Part shown: in pieces, positions 52,354 to 60,641 of the stretch
Layout of the letters: the number at the start of each line of letters is the position of its first letter
Numbering within the stretch: position 1 is the first letter of the stretch
Source: Halopelagius inordinatus
Lineage (GTDB): Archaea; Halobacteriota; Halobacteria; Halobacteriales; Haloferacaceae
Length of the DNA stretch: 64,000 nucleotides
Reading direction: 5' to 3'
Assembly (NCBI RefSeq): GCF_900113245.1
Contig: NZ_FOOQ01000007.1
Coordinates: forward strand, 52,714 to 116,713
The notes under the pieces: generated by a model
What the model was told of the DNA's origin: nothing
What the model saw: only the letters and a program-made list of their open reading frames with translations
The model's database searches: none
Translations under genes and position numbers: made by a program

Positions 52354-52845
52354 ATGCACATGGTAATTTACGCTCTGGTAGAAGAATCGACCCACGACGA
52401 CGCACTGGCCACCGGAAAGTCGGTGTTCGACCGCCTGGTCGGCGCGGACCCACACGCCGGCGCCGTCTTCGACTACTATGTGACCTTCGACGAGGAGGAC
52501 ACGTCCGTTGCGGGGAAGGCGCGATGGGGTGAGTTGCCGACTGGAGCCCCCATCGACTCCGATGACGGCCAAGACCTGCTTGAGCGTGGCTGGGAGGCGA
52601 CGAAAGAGGAGTTCGAGCGCAACCTCGACCGGGTGAGGGAAGCACTTGACGAACTCTCCGACGAGGAGATCATGCGCGACGAAGATCTCGCTCGGCACGC
52701 CTTCCACCAAGTCGGCGCCTACGACGGGCCAACGATCTTCCTGTACAACGAATATGCGAACGGTATCCGTCACCGTGAGCAGCTGGATCGAGTGCTGGAA
52801 GAGAGCGAGGAGCTCTGGATCGTGCCCGCCGACGTCCACTTCTAA
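52354..52845 (+). CDS. Hypothetical protein of haloarchaeal mobile elements
   Basis: The 163-residue protein starts MHMVIYALVEESTHDDALAT, with FDYYVTFDEEDTSVAGKARW and a C-terminal ELWIVPADVHF. It looks like an alpha/beta dimer fold, but no family is recognised with certainty. A second in-frame ATG at 52360 is also possible. The next gene starts three bases after its stop. Confidence 0.6.
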   Translation: MHMVIYALVEESTHDDALATGKSVFDRLVGADPHAGAVFDYYVTFDEEDTSVAGKARWGELPTGAPIDSDDGQDLLERGWEATKEEFERNLDRVREALDELSDEEIMRDEDLARHAFHQVGAYDGPTIFLYNEYANGIRHREQLDRVLEESEELWIVPADVHF

Positions 52846-52848
52846 CAG

Positions 52849-53214
52849 ATGTCCCGGATCACAAATTGGAAGCGCGAGAGCCGCACGCCCACACTCGCAT
52901 ACCGGAATACCGAGACCGGAGCTCGGGCTGTCTTACACCGAGCGCCGGACTCCTACCGGTACAAATGGCGTGGCGCAATCCTTGTCGACGGCTACCCAGT
53001 GTGGTCGCGGGGGTACGAGACGAAGGACGCGAAATCGTTCCGTGACGAGCTCCGTGACCAGCCAGCGCCCGAGCTGAGTTGTCCCGAGTGTTCGAACAGC
53101 GATGTAGCAATCGGTGGGAAAACGGCTGACGGCGCGAAGGTTCAGCGCTGGTTCGAATGTCGGAACTGTGGGTACGAAGCATCCTCGCGAATCGTGTACG
53201 GCGCCGAGCGCTGA
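52849..53214 (+). CDS. Zinc-ribbon hypothetical protein
   Basis: The 121-residue protein has a beta-rich N-terminal half (RGAILVDGYPVWSRGYETKD) and a C-terminal ribbon LSCPECSNSDVAIGG with WFECRNCGYEASSR. This could bind nucleic acid. It is translationally linked to the preceding gene. Confidence 0.65.
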   Translation: MSRITNWKRESRTPTLAYRNTETGARAVLHRAPDSYRYKWRGAILVDGYPVWSRGYETKDAKSFRDELRDQPAPELSCPECSNSDVAIGGKTADGAKVQRWFECRNCGYEASSRIVYGAER

Positions 53215-53291
53215 TTGATGGGAACGTTTCTGCGGTGACGTTTATTTTGAGCCGGAATGGGTGGCCCGTCTCAATCGGGCCAGATCCACAG

Positions 53292-53687
53292 ATGAGTCTG
53301 GAAGTCATCGACCGTCACAGCGAAGCACTGTTCGAGTTCCTCTGGTGTCCCGTCTGCGGGCACGAGGTATTCAGTCACATTCCGTTCGAAGGTGTGTTCT
53401 GCAAGAACTGCAACACACAGGTCGAACTCCAAGAATCCCGAGAGACACGCGGCTACGAGGAGGCCGTCCTCGCCTGCTTCGACACCCACTCAACGTGGAA
53501 CCTCCACGTCGACGAAAAGCTCCGTCGCGACCTACCCGATGGGTCGGCACGGGTGAAAATCCTCGGCGCACCAGGTGCCTACAAGGTCGACTGGTGGAGT
53601 CCAGCACCCGGCGATGACTGGCAGCCGGTCGAGCGAGGCCAGTTCGACGATGTCGACGAACCAGCCGATGTCTCCCATCTCGCGTAG
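53292..53687 (+). CDS. Zinc-ribbon hypothetical protein
   Basis: The 131-residue protein carries FLWCPVCGHEVFSH and VFCKNCNTQVELQE, a single zinc ribbon, then a beta-rich part with WNLHVDEKLRRDLPDGSARV. ATG at 53292 is used; the longer frame to 53157 overlaps the upstream gene. Function unknown. Confidence 0.62.
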   Translation: MSLEVIDRHSEALFEFLWCPVCGHEVFSHIPFEGVFCKNCNTQVELQESRETRGYEEAVLACFDTHSTWNLHVDEKLRRDLPDGSARVKILGAPGAYKVDWWSPAPGDDWQPVERGQFDDVDEPADVSHLA

Positions 53688-53708
53688 GAGAAAGCAGTTC
53701 CTGTGGCT

Positions 53709-53740
53709 GTTTTTCGCCCCCTGAGGGGTGCGGGGGTGCT
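53709..53740 (+). promoter_or_regulatory. T-tract/GC-hairpin leader motif before the gene at 53767
   Basis: GTTTTTCGCCCCCTGAGGGG followed by TGCGGGGGTGC. It matches the copy at 46976 in all but a few positions and is 27 bases before the ATG. Confidence 0.55.
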
Positions 53741-53766
53741 CGAACGAGTAGCTCCCGAACAGACCG

Positions 53767-54168
53767 ATGAGTAGACCTAGCGACACACACTCGATTGAAC
53801 AGACACGCCCAGCGAGCGACTGCGACATCGCCTACGTCGGGTATCGGCAGAGCGGGCAGGCTATCGTCGAGAAACGTCCCGGCCAAGAACGGCTCACACC
53901 AGAGCGGAGTCTCGCGCTGGTGAACCACAGTCCCTCGGGATTCGAATGGGGATACGGTGGTAGTGGTCCGGCACAACTCGCGCTCGCACTCCTCCTCGAC
54001 TACACGGATGACGAAGCGTTCGCTCTCGACCACTACCAGGCATTCAAAACCGAGGTCGTGAGCCAGCTGGACTGCGCTGGGTCTGCTGGACGCTGGCGAC
54101 TCACCGGGCCCGAGATCGACGCAATCCTTCACGAAACACCCGGCAAGCCGGCCGCACCGTCCATCTAA
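53767..54168 (+). CDS. DUF6166-like protein (copy 1)
   Basis: The 133-residue protein has the DUF6166 pattern: RLTPERSLALVNHSPSGFEW followed by GYGGSGPAQLALALLLDYTD, then VSQLD and WRLTGPEIDAIL. The family is found in phages, plasmids and bacteria with no known function. A longer paralogue is at 55244-55939. A leader hairpin precedes it. Confidence 0.75.
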   Translation: MSRPSDTHSIEQTRPASDCDIAYVGYRQSGQAIVEKRPGQERLTPERSLALVNHSPSGFEWGYGGSGPAQLALALLLDYTDDEAFALDHYQAFKTEVVSQLDCAGSAGRWRLTGPEIDAILHETPGKPAAPSI

Positions 54169-54192
54169 ATACCAATCACCGAAAGAAAATCC

Positions 54193-54471
54193 ATGTCAAA
54201 ACATACCCAACCATCTCGTGCGGATAGCGAATCGGCCGAAACCAGTGAACAGACGACACGAACGGAGTACGTCGAACGAAGTGACGTCGGCGTCTCCCTC
54301 ACCGTGAAGCTCAAGCGTGGAACCGGTACCAGAGATCAGGACGAGGTAATCGCGAAAGCGAAAGGCAAGACCCTCGAAGACGCTCGCGAGGACATGGAAA
54401 CCCTCAGAGAATACATCCACGATCTCGCAGAGGACGCTCGCCAAATCCAACCCGAGGAAGAAGACGGGTAA
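54193..54471 (+). CDS. Small hypothetical protein
   Basis: The 92-residue protein has a Ser/Thr/Glu-rich N-terminus, a beta segment VGVSLTVKLKRGTGTRDQDE and a helical end (LEDAREDMETLREYIHDLAE). It resembles a small haloarchaeal family of mobile elements; no role is known. It follows the DUF6166 gene by 24 bases. Confidence 0.6.
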   Translation: MSKHTQPSRADSESAETSEQTTRTEYVERSDVGVSLTVKLKRGTGTRDQDEVIAKAKGKTLEDAREDMETLREYIHDLAEDARQIQPEEEDG

Positions 54472-54482
54472 CGGCGAGGGCT

Positions 54483-54514
54483 GTTTTTTGTCGCCTCAGC
54501 AGTGACGGAGGCGA
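54483..54514 (+). promoter_or_regulatory. T-tract/GC-hairpin leader motif before the gene at 54521
   Basis: GTTTTTTGTCGCCTCAGCAG followed by TGACGGAGGCGA; CGCCTC pairs with GAGGCG. The GGAGGCGATC also serves as a strong Shine-Dalgarno sequence close to the GTG. Confidence 0.5.
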
Positions 54515-54520
54515 TCATCA

Positions 54521-54742
54521 GTGAGCAATCCAGACGGTCAAACAACAGACGCAAGCGAGCTTTCGCCAGAACAACGGCTCGAGCCATCGAATACGCGACT
54601 CATCAACGCTGGTATCGTGACGATCAACGATATGGAGACGCTGCGAGCCTGCGTCGCCTACGAGAACGCGAATCAGCAACGGGTCCAAATCCTCCGCCGG
54701 CTTGAACAGCGGGCCAGCGAAATCCGCGCACAAGACGATTGA
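54521..54742 (+). CDS. Small helical hypothetical protein
   Basis: The 73-residue protein starts at GTG. It has NTRLINAGIVTINDMETLRA and a helix ENANQQRVQILRRLEQRASE. The GTG is supported by the GGAGGCGATC ribosome-binding sequence in the leader. No family is recognised. Confidence 0.55.
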   Translation: MSNPDGQTTDASELSPEQRLEPSNTRLINAGIVTINDMETLRACVAYENANQQRVQILRRLEQRASEIRAQDD

Positions 54743-54795
54743 CCCAACGCCCGGAGGTGTCTGTCGGAGCCTCGGTGGGTGGAGGCTCAATCCAG

Positions 54796-55095
54796 ATGAG
54801 CGACCGACCAGAGATAGAGATTCAACGACAGACCGCATTCGGTGACGATGGCCAACTCGAAGTAACCGAAACAAGCGTCGAGACCGCGCTTGAGGACTTC
54901 GGCGCTGACGTGGATCATCGTGACCGGGATTCGCGTCTTGACCAGCCCGAGGCGTGTGAGTTCGGCGTCGACGATCGACCCGAAGTTGAGCAAACATCCG
55001 AGGGAGATCAGTCAACACTCTTCGCTGATACGGACGAGGATCAGCAGACCCTCACTGGCGACGATGCAGCCGCTCGCTGTCTCTTCGAAGAATAG
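54796..55095 (+). CDS. Small acidic hypothetical protein
   Basis: The 99-residue protein is highly acidic and probably disordered, starting MSDRPEIEIQRQTAFGDDGQ and ending DAAARCLFEE. A TTG at 54739 overlapping the upstream stop would add 19 residues, but the GTGGAGG before ATG 54796 favours the shorter form. No family is recognised. Confidence 0.5.
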   Translation: MSDRPEIEIQRQTAFGDDGQLEVTETSVETALEDFGADVDHRDRDSRLDQPEACEFGVDDRPEVEQTSEGDQSTLFADTDEDQQTLTGDDAAARCLFEE

Positions 55096-55199
55096 ACTTG
55101 CCTCTATCGATTGGTTGTCTGATGAATTGTTATAGTCTGAACTATAATAGTCTGAATTCTAATTTTGAAGCGAGGCTGAGGGGCTAATAGCCGGTGGTG

Positions 55200-55229
55200 G
55201 TTTTTCGACCCCCAGCAGGGGCGCGGGGA
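55200..55229 (+). promoter_or_regulatory. T-tract/GC-hairpin leader motif before the gene at 55244
   Basis: GTTTTTCGACCCCCAGCAGG followed by GGCGCGGGGA; the motif precedes the second DUF6166 gene as it does the first. Confidence 0.5.
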
Positions 55230-55243
55230 ATCCGAACGCCCGC

Positions 55244-55939
55244 ATGCAACCGATGGAGATGAATTCGACTACCGACCCACGAGCAGTCGTACAGTATGCG
55301 AGTGAGCGATGGCAGGCGAGTGCAGACTGCGTTGAGTACGTCGGAATGCGTGTCGATGGAACGCCAGTGGTCCTGAACCTCACCGCACACGAACGCCTCT
55401 CCCCAAATCGAAGTCTCGGTCTCGTGCGGCATAGCCCGGCGGGATTCGACTGGGGCTATACGGGAAGCGGACCGGCACAGCTCGCCTGTGCACTCCTCCT
55501 CGATTACACCGACAACGAAACCGTCGCCCAGCAACACTACATCCAGTTCCGCAACGACGTGGTCAGTCAGCTGGTGTGTGATGGCCCGGCCGACTGCTGG
55601 CATCTCACCGGGGAGGATATCGAGGCGGCACTCGCCGAATTTGAAGAGTACCGAGCACTCACGCCAGATGGTGGGACGCCGTCATCGTCACTGCCGACGA
55701 ATTGGAGTGCGGTGAGCCGGACAGATCGGACAGTCTTCCAACGCCGGGATATCGACCACTACGTCGTCCTCGCCGAAGGGAGCGAGGAGTGGTTGATCAT
55801 ACTATGCGCGCAGGGGGACCGGGCGTATCCCGCCCCACTCGACCATCGAACGCTTCCGGTCGAAAATGATCCTGCTTCAGCCGTTCAGGAACTCGTCGCT
55901 GAGAGTAATGACCTCGTCGAGCCAGAGGAGGACACCTGA
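55244..55939 (+). CDS. DUF6166-like protein (copy 2, with C-terminal extension)
   Basis: The 231-residue protein shares with copy 1 the segments ERLSPNRSLGLVRHSPAGFD, GYTGSGPAQLACALLLDYTD and WHLTGEDIEAAL. A further 90 residues of alpha/beta sequence (IDHYVVLAEGSEEWLIILCA) are added at the C-terminus. The pair comes from duplication together with the leader hairpin. The stop overlaps the next ATG (TGATG). Confidence 0.72.
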   Translation: MQPMEMNSTTDPRAVVQYASERWQASADCVEYVGMRVDGTPVVLNLTAHERLSPNRSLGLVRHSPAGFDWGYTGSGPAQLACALLLDYTDNETVAQQHYIQFRNDVVSQLVCDGPADCWHLTGEDIEAALAEFEEYRALTPDGGTPSSSLPTNWSAVSRTDRTVFQRRDIDHYVVLAEGSEEWLIILCAQGDRAYPAPLDHRTLPVENDPASAVQELVAESNDLVEPEEDT

Positions 55940-56094
55940 TGGAGAAATTCCGACTCTCGCGGGCCACATACCAACTCATCGAACGCGCCGTCACGGCGCT
56001 GGAGTGCATCGGCCGAGAACTCGAGCGATACAACGACCGGCACGAGCGAACAGCTGGGAAAGATACAGACGAGACAAATCCCAGCGAATCATGA
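55939..56094 (+). CDS. Tiny helical protein in the DUF6166 operon
   Basis: This 51-residue gene (MEKFRLSRATYQLIERAVTA at the start) is one amphipathic helix with an acidic tail. It is joined to its neighbours by a TGATG junction upstream and an ATGA overlap downstream, strong support for being translated. Function unknown. Confidence 0.6.
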   Translation: MEKFRLSRATYQLIERAVTALECIGRELERYNDRHERTAGKDTDETNPSES

Positions 56095-56627
56095 CTGACG
56101 AAGCGACACTCGACGATTTCGAGACCGAGAATTCGGCCGGTGAATCCCGCTCGCTCATGCTGGAAGAGCGACTCCTCTCACCAATCTCCCGGTCCATCGG
56201 TCTGCGGGTGATTGCCGGGCGCGGCGATCCGCTCTATCTCCAAAATCGGGGAACAGAACGGTATCTCTTCCGCGACGATCATGACCGGTGGTTCATCCTT
56301 CAACCCTCGGCGAAGGACTCAGAGGACGGGTTCGTCCGGTGTGTGTATCTCCCAGCAGACCGGCCCGAACGGCTAGCGCAGTCGGCGCTTCGTCGACGGA
56401 CAGTGATCGGCTATGACTACGTTCAGCGGTCGGCCGCACCAGATCCAGTCAGGTCGACGGTGACGGCAATGTTCGTCACAGAACGCTGGCCCGAGACCGC
56501 CTACGAATGTGGGTCGTGTGAGGCGCTGTTCGACACGACACGAGAGCACGCCCTCCACTGCTGGGACGCCCATCCGTGGGTACCGAATCCGGAGCAGGTG
56601 CGCCGACGGCGTCAGCCTGACGAGTGA
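56091..56627 (+). CDS. Protein with C-terminal C2H2-like zinc finger
   Basis: The 178-residue protein starts MTDEATLDDFETENSAGESR, has a beta-rich middle domain and a C-terminal YECGSCEALFDTTREHALHC with HCWDAHPW, a C2H2-type finger common in haloarchaeal mobile-element proteins. The ATG overlaps the 51-residue gene by four bases. A frame starting earlier at 55866 is an antisense-free shadow of the previous genes and is not used. Confidence 0.65.
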   Translation: MTDEATLDDFETENSAGESRSLMLEERLLSPISRSIGLRVIAGRGDPLYLQNRGTERYLFRDDHDRWFILQPSAKDSEDGFVRCVYLPADRPERLAQSALRRRTVIGYDYVQRSAAPDPVRSTVTAMFVTERWPETAYECGSCEALFDTTREHALHCWDAHPWVPNPEQVRRRRQPDE

Positions 56628-56667
56628 GTTCGGGAGTCGAAGCCAGGTATCGGGACCGTTTAGATGG

Positions 56668-56708
56668 TTAACCAACAAGGCTGGATTTCTGGGTAGGATG
56701 TTGGTTAG
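56668..56708. repeat. Spaced inverted repeat, site 4
   Basis: TTAACCAACA at 56668-56677 and TGTTGGTTAG at 56699-56708 (one mismatch at the last base), 21-base spacer, 88 bases before the ATG at 56797. As at site 3, a leader hairpin follows. Confidence 0.72.
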
Positions 56709-56713
56709 GGGTT

Positions 56714-56746
56714 GTTTTTTGCGCCCGTGAGAGGGGCGCAGGGCGC
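56714..56746 (+). promoter_or_regulatory. T-tract/GC-hairpin leader motif before the gene at 56797
   Basis: GTTTTTTGCGCCCGTGAGAG followed by GGGCGCAGGGCGC. GCGCCC pairs with GGGCGC. It begins six bases after inverted-repeat site 4. Confidence 0.5.
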
Positions 56747-56796
56747 GTGATGAGAGCGCCGTCGCGGGTGACGAATTCGATTTCGAGGTGACTGCA

Positions 56797-57957
56797 ATGA
56801 AAGACCCAGAATCCAGAACCGTGTTTGCTGGCGTCGACGGACGAACCGATACAGAACTACCTGACTGGTACCGCCGGAAGAATACGGTCGACGAACCGAA
56901 GTCCTTCGCCGAGACGATTCGTGACCTTCCGCAGGCCGTCGAGACGACAGTCGCATACCGGAATCCCTACTCCGACGAGTGGGTCGAAACGGATCGCTTC
57001 AACGCCCTGGTCGAGCCGACGAGAGCGCGCGACCACGCGACAGACGATGAGCCCGACGCAGACCCACTATTTCACGTTCCCACGGACAGTTACGCGATTA
57101 TCAATCCGGTCGACGTGTACAGGCCCTTGGAGGAGGTCCTTCGCGAGGAGACCATCGATGGGACGCCGCTGGGCGAGGTGATGTTCGGCGAGATCCGGCG
57201 CTACCGGGGCGGCGGCGAGGTCCACATGGACATCATGTTCGACGGCCTCGAGGTGCGCCTCCCCGGTCGCTCGGACCCGATCACGATGGGCGTGACCTCC
57301 GGCTACGACTTCTTCGGCGAGCACGCCGTCTACGTGGAGGGCTTCGCTCAGGACGGCTACTGTTCGAACACGATGCGCTCGCTCACCGACAAGGAGGTCA
57401 TCAAGCACGTCGGCGACGTACGGAACTTCCGAACCTGGTGGGAGGAGATCCTTGCACAGGTCGAACTCGTCGCCGACGACCTCTTCGAATTCATCCGTGA
57501 CGCCCAGGACATCGACCTCGACTTCTCCGAGCTCCCGTTCACCGTCACCGAGTTTTACAGCCTGCTAGGATTCCCGGACTATCTCGCAGAGCGTGCTGCC
57601 GAAGATGCCGAGGCGAACGCAGCGTCGCCGTTCGAGATCGATATGTGGACACTGCACTCCGGCGCGACATACGCGCTCACCCACTTCTTCCAAGGCAAGG
57701 AGGGTGCGTCGCTGGACGGCTACGTTCGCACGGCCAACGACATCCTGTTCAACCCGGAGGGCACCATCGAGCGCGTCGAGCGAGCCTACGAGGAGCAGCT
57801 GGAAGCAGACGGAGACGACGGGTCCCAGGCGTCGCTCGCCGGCGAGCGGGCACTCGCGAGCATCGAGCGCGTCAACGATGATCTGCAGGAGAAGGTCGAC
57901 CAGTTCGAGGAACGTGAGGACGCGCTCCGTGAGAGATTCCAGGATGCGATGGGTTGA
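56797..57957 (+). CDS. DUF932-like phage/plasmid protein (tentative)
   Basis: The 386-residue protein contains FHVPTDSYAIINPVDVYRPL, GEIRRYRGGGEVHMDIMFDG and GVTSGYDFFGEHAVYVEGFA, features like those of DUF932/phage-like proteins, and ends in a coiled coil (IERVNDDLQEKVDQFEERED). Such proteins occur in plasmids beside replication genes, with no clear role. Its operon head carries inverted-repeat site 4, so it shares regulation with the secretion operon. It is the last gene of the mobile-like region. Confidence 0.55.
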   Translation: MKDPESRTVFAGVDGRTDTELPDWYRRKNTVDEPKSFAETIRDLPQAVETTVAYRNPYSDEWVETDRFNALVEPTRARDHATDDEPDADPLFHVPTDSYAIINPVDVYRPLEEVLREETIDGTPLGEVMFGEIRRYRGGGEVHMDIMFDGLEVRLPGRSDPITMGVTSGYDFFGEHAVYVEGFAQDGYCSNTMRSLTDKEVIKHVGDVRNFRTWWEEILAQVELVADDLFEFIRDAQDIDLDFSELPFTVTEFYSLLGFPDYLAERAAEDAEANAASPFEIDMWTLHSGATYALTHFFQGKEGASLDGYVRTANDILFNPEGTIERVERAYEEQLEADGDDGSQASLAGERALASIERVNDDLQEKVDQFEEREDALRERFQDAMG

Positions 57958-57999
57958 TTGTCGGAGCGGCGTTCACTGAAACGATCCTCAAATAGTAGT

Positions 58000-58554
58000 T
58001 TACGTGAGCTGTTCCGGTTCCTCGTTATATTCGACTACTAATTCGACATCCTCAGGACCGAGTTCATCGCGTTCCGCTTCCAGCGTCTCAAGAGCGTCTT
58101 TGACAGGGAAGAAATCCGGCTTCTCGAGTGCATCTTCTGTCGCCCAGGCGTATCGAATCGTTCGCTCGGAATCGATAAGGAACACGGCACGCTGCGGGAC
58201 GCGCTCGTGGTTCTCCCATTCGTCATAACAGACATCATACAACTCGGCAACCCGCCCGGAGCTATCACTAAGTAACGGGAAATTGAGGCCGTATTCCTCG
58301 GCGAATGCTCGGTGGGCGTAGACGCTGTCACCAGAAATTGCCCAGACATCGAGCGCCGGCGTCAACTGAAACCACTCTGCATCGCGAATCGCACACAGTT
58401 CGTTTGTACAAACAGGACTGAAATCAAACGGGTAAAAAACTAGCAACGCAGCCCGATTATTGGCAGTTGTCTCATCCAAGCTGTACTCGGTTTGTTCTCC
58501 GTCACGGAGACCTGGAAGAGTAAATGACGGTGCAGACGCTCCCTCGTTTATCAT
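58000..58554 (-). CDS. Peroxiredoxin (AhpC/TSA, BCP type)
   Basis: The 184-residue enzyme reduces peroxides. The peroxidatic Cys is in FDFSPVCTNELCAIRD near residue 50, and a conserved VWAISGDSVYAHRAF motif follows; there is also a resolving-type Cys four residues later. ATG at 58554 gives the usual N-terminal INEGASAPSFTLPGLRD. It lies downstream of the HxlR regulator on the same strand, which probably senses thiol stress. Confidence 0.88.
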   Translation of the reverse strand: MINEGASAPSFTLPGLRDGEQTEYSLDETTANNRAALLVFYPFDFSPVCTNELCAIRDAEWFQLTPALDVWAISGDSVYAHRAFAEEYGLNFPLLSDSSGRVAELYDVCYDEWENHERVPQRAVFLIDSERTIRYAWATEDALEKPDFFPVKDALETLEAERDELGPEDVELVVEYNEEPEQLT

Positions 58555-58655
58555 GCGCCACAGTAGCACACGAAGAAAGGATAGTCTTGGGGTTAACACC
58601 CCCACCTGAATGGAGGAGCTTCAGATGTGGGATGTAATTCACTGGAGTCCGTACG

Positions 58656-59000
58656 TCAGGAGTTCGCCGTCGCCCACTCAAGAAGCGGTTCTAATCTCGA
58701 ACGAATCTCATCCCCCTCGTCAGTTAGCGCGTATTCGACGCGTGGCGGAATTTCGTTGTACTGCGTCCGTGAAACGAGGCCCGCCTCCTCAAATTCGTCG
58801 AGGCGTTTCGAGATCGTGGACGTACTCGCAGTCGGGAGGTGCTCCTCGATCTCCGCGAACCGCAGTGCATCGTGTGCGCCGATGATGCTGACGAGTTGCA
58901 TCGCGTATTTCCGGCTCAACGTGTTGATCACTCCTGTGAGCGGGCAGTAGCACGTCCCGTCGACCTCGCACGCGGGCGCCGATGAAGTAGTATCTGCCAT
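58656..59000 (-). CDS. HxlR family transcriptional regulator
   Basis: The 114-residue protein has the HxlR winged helix: PLTGVINTLSRKYAMQLVSI, RFAEIEEHLPTASTSTISKR, wing with RTQYNEIPPRVEYALT. An N-terminal CEVDGTCYCPL has three cysteines that could sense oxidants or mercury. It is divergent from merA and upstream of the peroxiredoxin gene, so it may control both. Confidence 0.87.
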   Translation of the reverse strand: MADTTSSAPACEVDGTCYCPLTGVINTLSRKYAMQLVSIIGAHDALRFAEIEEHLPTASTSTISKRLDEFEEAGLVSRTQYNEIPPRVEYALTDEGDEIRSRLEPLLEWATANS

Positions 59001-59078
59001 AGCTTCGTGGCCTCCAACCTACTCTATAGCTTTGGACTCTGGAGTATAATAACTTCCCGTCGTAAAGTATAGACACAA

Positions 59079-60638
59079 ATGACCCACACGTCCGACTATG
59101 ATCTCGTGATCCTCGGCGGCGGAGCCGCTGCCTTCGCCGCCATCACCGAAGCGAGCCGGAGAGATCTCTCGACGGCGATAGTGAACGCGGGACTACCAAT
59201 CGGCGGGACCTGCGTGAACGTCGGCTGTGTCCCGAGCAAGCATCTGCTCGCCGTCGCCGAGAGCGGCGCTGCAGCGTCGGAGAATCCTTTCGATGCCGTC
59301 ACATATCCCGAGGCACCGACCATCGACTGGGCCGATGCACTCGATGGGACCGACGAACTCGTCGAGCGGTTCCGGCAGCAGAACTACGTCGACGTCGCCG
59401 AGCACTTCGAGACCGACATCTACGAGGGCTACGGCCAGCTGGTCGACAGCGAGGGACGCAGTCCCTCGGGCAACCGGAACGCGACGCGTTCCGGTGACGA
59501 CACGACCATCGAGGTCGTCGACGGTCCCGACAAAGGGACCCGAACCACCGGCGAGAAGGCTCTCGTCGCGACGGGGAGTTCGCCCTGGGCACCGCCCATC
59601 GACGGCCTCGAGGAGGTCGAGTACTACACCAGTGAGACGATCCTCGAAGAACGCGACCTTCCCGAGAGTATCGTGATGCTCGGCGGTGGGTACATTGCCC
59701 TCGAATGGGGTCAGATTCTTCACCGCGTCGGCGTCGACGTGACGATCCTCCAGCGCTCCGAGCGCGTCCTCTCGGATATGGAAGGCCAACTCGCTCAGGA
59801 GCTCCAGCGGGCCCTCCACGAGGAGGGTATCGACATCGTGACCGGCAACGACTTCAAACGAGTTCGGACCGCAGCGACCGACGGCAGCTCCCAGCCGAGC
59901 CAGCAGGACGTCACGGTGGAGACCGTCGTCGATGGCGAGGAGCGAGCGGTCACCGCCGAGGCGCTGTTCGTCGCAACTGGAGTCCAGCCCAATAGCGAAA
60001 ATATCGGTCTAGAGAGGGTGGGCGTCGAGACGGAGCCTGACGGGGCGATCCGCGTCGACGAGTACTTCCAGACCACAAATCCCGACATCTACGCGGCGGG
60101 CGACGTAATCGGCGAGCCCGAACTGGAGACGGTCGCCGCCAAGGAGGGCAACCACGCCGTCAAGAACGCCTTCGGCAGCGCGGAGCTACGCTCCGTGGGC
60201 CGTTCGAGCGGGCAGAGCCCGCGAGAAGACTACGAAGGTGTCACCATCGACTACGACACCGTCCCGGCGGTCGTCTTCACCAGCCCCGAGGTCGCAGCCG
60301 TCGGGACGACAGAGCGCGAGTATATGAACAAACACGGCATCTGTTCCTGCCGGACAGTTCAGATGGAGGACGTACCGCGGGCGAAAGCCGTCAGCAACAC
60401 GGATGGGCTCGTCCAGGTCGTCAAACACCACGAGACCGACGAGATCGTCGGCGTCCACATAGTCGGGCCTCGTGCCGCAGACATGATCATGGAAGCGACG
60501 TTGGCGGTGAAGTTCGGCCTGACCGTCGACGACATCATCGATACGGTTCACCCCTTCCCGACGTTCTCCGAGGCGTTCAAACACGCCTGTCAGGCCTTCC
60601 GCCGGGATACGTCCAAGATGAGCTGCTGTATCGAGTGA
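59079..60638 (+). CDS. merA: Mercuric reductase
   Basis: The 519-residue flavoenzyme reduces Hg(II) to Hg(0) using NAD(P)H. It has an N-terminal FAD motif GGGAAAFA, the redox disulfide TCVNVGC (Cys45, Cys50), an NAD motif GGGYIALEWGQ, and the MerA-specific C-terminal pair Cys516-Cys517 in SCC. No N-terminal HMA domain is present; the separate HMA protein at 63601 could fill that role. The gene is divergent from HxlR. No merT-type transporter or merB is seen in the window. Confidence 0.9.
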   Translation: MTHTSDYDLVILGGGAAAFAAITEASRRDLSTAIVNAGLPIGGTCVNVGCVPSKHLLAVAESGAAASENPFDAVTYPEAPTIDWADALDGTDELVERFRQQNYVDVAEHFETDIYEGYGQLVDSEGRSPSGNRNATRSGDDTTIEVVDGPDKGTRTTGEKALVATGSSPWAPPIDGLEEVEYYTSETILEERDLPESIVMLGGGYIALEWGQILHRVGVDVTILQRSERVLSDMEGQLAQELQRALHEEGIDIVTGNDFKRVRTAATDGSSQPSQQDVTVETVVDGEERAVTAEALFVATGVQPNSENIGLERVGVETEPDGAIRVDEYFQTTNPDIYAAGDVIGEPELETVAAKEGNHAVKNAFGSAELRSVGRSSGQSPREDYEGVTIDYDTVPAVVFTSPEVAAVGTTEREYMNKHGICSCRTVQMEDVPRAKAVSNTDGLVQVVKHHETDEIVGVHIVGPRAADMIMEATLAVKFGLTVDDIIDTVHPFPTFSEAFKHACQAFRRDTSKMSCCIE

Positions 60639-60641
60639 GCC

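Noticed and set aside
59020..59046. TACTC/GAGTA repeat between hxlR and merA
   Set aside because: Arms are only five bases with a 17-base spacer; too weak to call an operator although the position is suitable.
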